Assembly (NCBI GenBank): GCA_017163975.1
Contig: JAFFSR010000218.1
Location: 13,953,501 to 14,017,500, forward strand
DNA length: 64,000 bases
Direction: 5' to 3'
Source of the DNA: Anastatus disparis
Lineage: Eukaryota; Arthropoda; Insecta; Hymenoptera; Eupelmidae
Part shown: one piece after another, positions 58,966 to 64,000 of the stretch
Layout of the letters: every line of letters starts with the position of its first letter
Numbering within the stretch: position 1 is the first letter of the stretch
Program-made: the position numbers and the translations under genes
The notes under the pieces: generated by a model
Databases searched by the model: none
Told to the model about the DNA's origin: nothing
What the model saw: the letters and a program-made list of their open reading frames with translations, nothing else

Positions 58966-61900
58966 TTAGTTAAAATTTTTAAAATGTATCAAAGTGTGCA
59001 AAAGTGTATCAAAGTATGCAAAAGTGTATCCAATAAAAACGATATTTTTCCTTTATTGGAAAAATGTATGAAAGTGTATTAAAGTGTGCAAAAGTATATC
59101 AAAGTGTATCAAAGTGTGCAAAAGTGTATCAAAGTGTGTAACACATAGCAAATGTAGAAATTAATTTTAGTCAACATTTTCGAAAAGTGTATCAAAGTGT
59201 ATCAAAGTGTGCAAAAGTGTATCAATGTATGCAAAAGTGTATCCAAGAAAATCAACATTTTTCCTTTATTAGAAAAATGTATGAAAGTGTATCAAAGTGT
59301 ATGAAAGTGTCCAAAAAATATATGAAAATGTGCAAAAGTGTATTAAAGTGTATCAAAGTGTATATCATTAACGAATATAAAAAATTGATTCCAAGAAACT
59401 TTTTTTTGGAAGTGTATAAAAATGTATGAAAGTGTATCAAAGTGTACCAAAGTGTATTAACATTTGGTCCGAAATATCGCTCTTAGATACACTTTGATAC
59501 ACTTTGATACACTTTCGTATGATTTGGATACATTTACCATTTTCACTGGGGCAAGTAGGGAGTTCCAAAAATGCGCACCTTGAACTTGAAAGGAATTTCT
59601 TCCAGTCTCAGTACGCATGAAGGGCACTGCGAAGTCCCTAATCTCTCCTCTAGTGGCTACCCTAAGTACATATCTAGTAAAGAGACTCACTAGATACTCT
59701 GGAGTATTCATGCGCACGATTTTGTACATAAGTACAGCCATAAAATACTGTCTCCTTGAATTAGTACGCAGTCAATCAAGAGCAGCTCTATGAGGAGAGA
59801 TATGATCGCCCATTCTCACACCCATTACACATCTCACACATGAATTTTGTAGTCTTTGTAAGCGTCTTCTCAACCCCCGCGAAGCATCGAGCAAAACTAC
59901 TGAGGTGCGGAAACAGCAAGGCGGCTGCGAGTTGTTTACGCAGGGCCTCAGTGGTGTATCGACGGAAAAACCGCAAACTATACATTATCCTATTAAATTT
60001 TTTAGTCACCATATTAATGTGCGGCTCCCATGACAACCTAGCGTCAAGCCCAACACCAAGGCTCACAACGGTATCAGAGAAAGATATATCGACACCGCCC
60101 TCAAGCTCAATCATTCTCGACTCACCAGTATAGAAGTCATTAATAAATCGACTACTGCCAAAAACGATTGCTTTAGTTTTGCTTACATTTAATGTGAGAG
60201 AAGCATCGACAGCCCACCCCGACACCGCTCTGGCCGCCCTCTGCAAAATACGAATACCTTCATTCACATGTTCATAAGGGACCTGAGTATAGATTTGGAG
60301 GTCATCAGCATATAACATGTGCTCGACCAAACAGGGGTCGAGTGTGTCACGTATGTTATTAATGTAAAGGCAAAACAACAGAGGCCCTAGCACTGAACCC
60401 TGTGGAACTCATAGATTGGTTGTTAGCCAATCTGAATCCTCTTTTAAGTGTGTAGAAACCATTTGTTTCCTACCTGATAAATAGGAGCTAATCCATTCAA
60501 GTGCAGCCCTGGAAAGCCCCATCGATCTAAGCCTCGCAAGCAATTTGGAGGGGCAGATCGTGTCGAAAGTCTTACTAAAGTCAAATAGAAGTAGTAAAGT
60601 GGCAAGTTTCTTGTCAAGACCTGATCTTATGTCATCTGTAAGTTTAAGTATGGCAGTCTGCGTAGAATGGTGCTTTCTGAAGCCAGTCTGCAAAGAGTCA
60701 AGTATTTTGTGTGTCGTAATGTACTCTTGCAGTTGGTCATGGGCAATCTTCTCCAGAACCTTTGAAAGAAAACACAATATTGCTATGGACCTAAAATCTT
60801 TAGGCATCTTAGGTGCAGGACACTTCTTTAAAGGCACAATGCGTGCACGCTTCCAAAGGCAAGGGAAGATCTCCCGCGCAAAAGAGGAATTGAAAAGAGT
60901 CACAAGATGCTCTCCAATAAACGGTAGTGCTTTAAGTATCACACTCTGCGGAATGCCATCCTCGCCACAAGCCTGTGATGAAAAATGCGAAATCGCAAGG
61001 ATTAAATCATTAATATTAATTGGCTTGAAGGCAAAGCCACTTTCACTACACTCCGAAAGAATCTTCTTGCGTTCCGCAGTATCATCGTGTGGCGAGACTG
61101 ACACTCCCGCAAAATGTGCATTAAGCTCATCAGGAGTGAATCCATTCAAGTCCCCTTGAGGTCCGGACAGGAGTCCCAGGTCTTTTAACTCCTTCCAGAC
61201 ATTACCTCTAGCAAGAGCATCAAACAGTCTATTATGATAATAATTTGTCTTAGCATGTTCTATCTGTTCGTCTATAGTTTTACGCAGTTTCAAAAATTCG
61301 GAGAGATAACGCTCCTCCTTCGTCCGTTTAAACCTACGATACGTGGCATCTCTCTTGTGCCGCATCTGCGACAACTCTTTATCTATACAAGGAAATTTAT
61401 CTTTACCAATTTTAAGTGATTGCTGCCGTAAGATTGTCGCAGAGGCAGCCAAGCGCAGATTCCGGGTCAACTGTATCAACTGTAAATGGCGTCCAATCAC
61501 AGTCGGCCAAACTCTGCACCAATAAGTTTGGACAGATATCTTTATAATTCCTATACTTAATTATCTTTTCATCTGTCTTCATAAAATTACAAGAAATGCA
61601 TACATCAATTAAATTGTGCCGACTGTGAAAATTTGCCGGTAAGTTGCGTGCGTCAAGTTCTGTGTCATTATCGTCCACAAGAATCAGGTCAATCCACGTG
61701 TGAGACGCCGGAGTGTGATGCGTGGCACCGTGCTGAACCAACTGTAACGAAAGCTCAACCGATAATTTATTAATAAATTTGGCATCACTGCTCTCACGCA
61801 GGAGATCGGCATTCAGGTCTCCCATTATGATTTTATGAGAGTATTCAGAGGCAAAATTTCTTAAGTTATCCAAAAAATCAGTATTTTTAAAAAAGGAAAT

Positions 61901-62209
61901 TGCAAGAGGTCGATAAATAATAGAAACCAGCACGGCTTCGAAACTGCCCAATTGCACGGAACAAAAAATATATTCAGGTACCTCTGGTTTACCTTCACTA
62001 TGATTAGTTTGAGTATCTGAAGTAGCCAAAATAGTACACTTTAAATTATCTTTAATGTACAAGGCAACTCCTCCACCACGCAAGTTTCTGTCCTGTCTGA
62101 ATACTTTATACCCCTTGACCCGAATGACGTCATCCGAAACAGATCCGAAACATTATTTAGTAAACCGTTATTTTTCTTCATATACATTAAATTCCTGTTT
62201 GTATTTCAG

Positions 62210-62269
62210 ATGATTTTTGGTGAAGAATTTAAACCAACCCCATTAGCAGATATTCTGTATTATTATTAA
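62210..62269 (+). other. Possible short terminal exon
   Basis: After a good acceptor (CTGTTTGTATTTCAG) the frame reads MIFGEEFKPTPLADILYYY and a stop. It could be a small last exon of a plus-strand gene whose other exons are not seen. I have no other support. Confidence 0.2.
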
Positions 62270-62655
62270 AATTTTATTAAAATATAATTAAATTTCATCT
62301 TTTCTATATGAAAAGGTAGCTTACGCATCGTGTTGGTTTACATCATTTTATAAGTTTTGCCAAGATGGTGAATAGTAATTTTATTCTTGAAACTAAAATT
62401 ACAGATTATTTATATTTCATAGATCCAGACAAATGTAAAAAAGTTCATGTATTGTCTTTCGAAGAACTCAGCTAGTTTGGTAAACTGATTTGATAAGTAC
62501 AATATACTTATTAACTGAATTCTCATTGAAAAATTTACAGAAGTCAATGATTTTATTATCAATCAGCACCTTTTTAACTATAGTACTTTAAGTATACTTT
62601 AAACGTGACTAATTATTACAGAAATACATAAATTTAAAAGACTTTCATTATTTAA

Positions 62656-63485
62656 TTAGCTACAAATTATTTTACAACACAAGTCTGGTAAATTTTTTAC
62701 TTGAATTAAAATCTTTAGGTAACTGAATGTCGATTTTTCTACGTATCGCCTAATCAAAGTTTTTGTGAAATGGCTTTTAATAATTCCTCCATGAATTAGA
62801 TATTTTTTTTAAATACTTCTAATTGGAATAAGTTTCCGTAATTGTAATGTCCAATGAATTTATATGATTGTTGAGGATTCATTGTTGAAATATCATACAA
62901 TGATACATTGTCACTTATCATTCTGTTTTTTATTTTTAGAATTTCTTCGTTTCATGTAAATCGGAGATTATGTTCTCAGTACAATTTAAAAAACCAAGCA
63001 GGCACTTTTTCAAATGCTGAATTTTTGATCTGAGATAATATTTCATTTCTTAGTTAATATACAATGCACCAAATTCTAGGATCATCAGATGTCTTTTTAT
63101 CCATCAGAGAGTATACTTTCTTGTTAATTGTTCTTCGTAGCGATTATCGTAAACATTAACGGGAAAACTATTTAATGCATTTTTGATATTGTAGTCTGTA
63201 TCTGTTTAATATAAAAAAGAAAATATTTTATTCAACTTCCTTTATAAAAAATCCTTTTTTTATTAGATTAATTAAATGTTGATTTTTATCTAATGAAAAT
63301 AATGTAAGATGCGTTATTTTTATTTTTTTTGACAGTTTTTCTGATATAAGATTATGAAAAAGTTTTAATTTTTGTTCCTCCATGACTTTTAAATCGATTG
63401 ATTTTTTTAGAAAATTTTGTTTTTCATCATAGACTAATATAAAACAAACAAATATTATGAGAAAAATTTTTGTAACGATAAGGCT
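62656..63485 (-). pseudogene. Decayed coding sequence of unknown family
   Basis: Read on the minus strand, four stretches are strongly protein-like but broken. 63485-63228 runs about 85 codons open and begins with a hydrophobic IFLIIFVCFILVYD segment like a signal peptide. 63202-63107 contains NALNSFPVNVYDNRYEEQL. After a frameshift, about 63110-62796 contains SDDPRIWCIVY, KVPAWFFKLY and ISDNVSLYDISTM, with three internal stops before a last one at 62796. After a further frameshift, 62796-62656 contains IHGGIIKSHFTKTLIRRYVE. No introns are needed. I do not recognise the family. It looks like a dead copy of a secreted protein gene and may be a pseudogene of a multicopy family. Confidence 0.55.
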
Positions 63486-63661
63486 CTATTGCGTACATAT
63501 TTTATTTAAAAAGTGTAATGCATTTTAATAAAATTTGAATAAAACGTTATAACTTGTTTCAATTTTTTAGCAATACAATTAGATTTATTTATGCAATAAA
63601 GTTTAAATTAAAGTGTTTAACTTTTACTTTCTTTTATATATTTTTCTGTTAGAGTCTTACA

Positions 63662-64000
63662 CTGTTAAAAATGGCCAAAAAATACATGAAATTTAATTCA
63701 GTTCTGCATGAAATTTTTACATGAAATTTAATGTGTTTTGTCCATTAAAGTGATATTTAACTACAATATGCATGAAAAATAATGTTTTTTAACATACATT
63801 TAATGTAGGTTTGCATAAAAATTAATACATTTTGTATTAAATTTCATGTGATTTAATGTAATTTTATTGTGGAATCACATGAAAAAATCACATGAAATTT
63901 AATGCGAAAGTTACGTGAAACTAGCTTCCAGTAGACGTATTAAATTTCATGTACGCACTGGAAGTAAATTTCATGTAATTTTTGCGTTAAGGCGACTACG
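63662..64000. repeat. MITE-like element with CATGAAATTTAAT repeats, cut by window end
   Basis: ACATGAAATTTAAT or its complement ATTAAATTTCATGT recurs about seven times in both orientations. The left edge CACTGTTAAAAATGGCCAAAAA looks like a terminal repeat. The right end is outside or at the edge of the window. Confidence 0.6.

Larger units (their letters stand above)
57246..59530. repeat. Palindromic decamer minisatellite element (about 2.3 kb)
   Basis: The unit is AAAGTGTATC or its complement GATACACTTT. Four blocks alternate in orientation: forward 57247-57318, reverse 57350-57840, forward 58981-59460, reverse 59487-59530. The switches are marked by CTAAGAGCGATTTTTCAGACC at 57320 and its complement GGTCCGAAATATCGCTCTTAG at 59466, so the whole is a large inverted repeat around a 0.7-kb centre. 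Higher-order repeats are visible (a TGAGTATTA..CCTGTTTTATTTTGCAC block three times, spaced about 110 bp, in the left arm). A SINE is nested at 57845-58207. The element splits the LINE C-terminus. Confidence 0.88.
56563..62160 (-). mobile_element. LINE (jockey/CR1-like), 5'-truncated and broken
   Basis: Minus strand. 62160-61412 encodes the apurinic endonuclease (GGGVALYI, SIIYRP, MGDLNADLL, THTWIDLILV). A frameshift near 61430 leads to the reverse transcriptase (PKDFRSIAIL, QTGFRKHHSTQTAIL, LLFDFSKTFD), an in-frame TGA near 60405, then VPQGSVLGPLLF and the catalytic MLYADDLQIY. Near 59800 a frameshift and a TGA (likely Trp) precede the C-terminal thumb region, to about 59530. A 2.3-kb insertion (57246-59530) then interrupts it. 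The last residues, SALRRYLLDLE and a stop, reappear at 57180-57137, followed by a 3' UTR ending in a (TATC)n tail at 56589-56569. The 5' end lacks the start of the endonuclease. Confidence 0.88.

Noticed and set aside
57249..59440. Repetitive open frames reading SVSKCIKVYQ-like peptides on both strands
   Set aside because: A 10-bp repeat read in triplets gives a 30-bp peptide period in any frame lacking stops. These are products of the minisatellite, not genes.
60545..61159. 204-codon plus-strand open frame opposite the LINE
   Set aside because: The minus strand carries clear reverse-transcriptase motifs over the same bases.

Overview
This window is AT-rich eukaryotic DNA, almost certainly from an insect. 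Short to medium GT-AG introns, three readable conserved animal genes, and dense nested non-LTR retrotransposons, tRNA-derived SINEs and inverted-repeat elements all point that way. A hymenopteran such as a parasitoid wasp is my guess, but nothing in the sequence proves the order. Every gene model was assembled by reading splice sites and checking that exon phases agree across each junction.

Layout. 1-10 kb is AT-rich and gene-poor, with one 675-bp long-TIR element. 10.17-23.88 kb (+) is a 15-exon KDM3/JHDM2-type JmjC histone H3K9 demethylase. It has a low-complexity N-terminal half, a second GC-rich promoter inside its largest intron, and three intronic C/D-box snoRNAs that appear to be paralogous 18S rRNA methylation guides (U36/snR47 type). 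27.04-29.20 kb (-) is UTP18, a WD40 protein of the SSU processome, lying tail-to-tail with KDM3. 30.97-33.49 kb (-) encodes a LITAF-domain protein whose 5' end is uncertain. 41.51-53.96 kb (+) is xylulokinase (XYLB), 13 exons, with introns swollen by repeats. 55.64-56.02 kb (-) holds the first two exons of an unrecognised Ser/Thr/Asn-rich protein.

The rest is mobile-element strata. There is an R1-like LINE 3' end (33.7-36.2 kb) split by two inverted-repeat elements and a Gypsy pol remnant carrying or abutting a SINE (31.5-32.3 kb). A LINE tail with a SINE and a perfect target-site duplication sits inside XYLB intron 3, beside a 5S-rRNA-like segment and a CTAGG-rich foldback repeat. A LINE on the minus strand (56.6-62.2 kb) is split by a 2.3-kb palindromic decamer minisatellite that itself received a SINE. 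At the right edge is a decayed coding sequence on the minus strand (62.66-63.49 kb).

Points most worth following: the snoRNA triplet in KDM3, the internal KDM3 promoter with a six-codon alternative first exon, the palindromic minisatellite that interrupts a LINE, a family of GC-rich CTCG/CGAAG-cored hairpins scattered through AT-rich DNA, and the 5S-like element.
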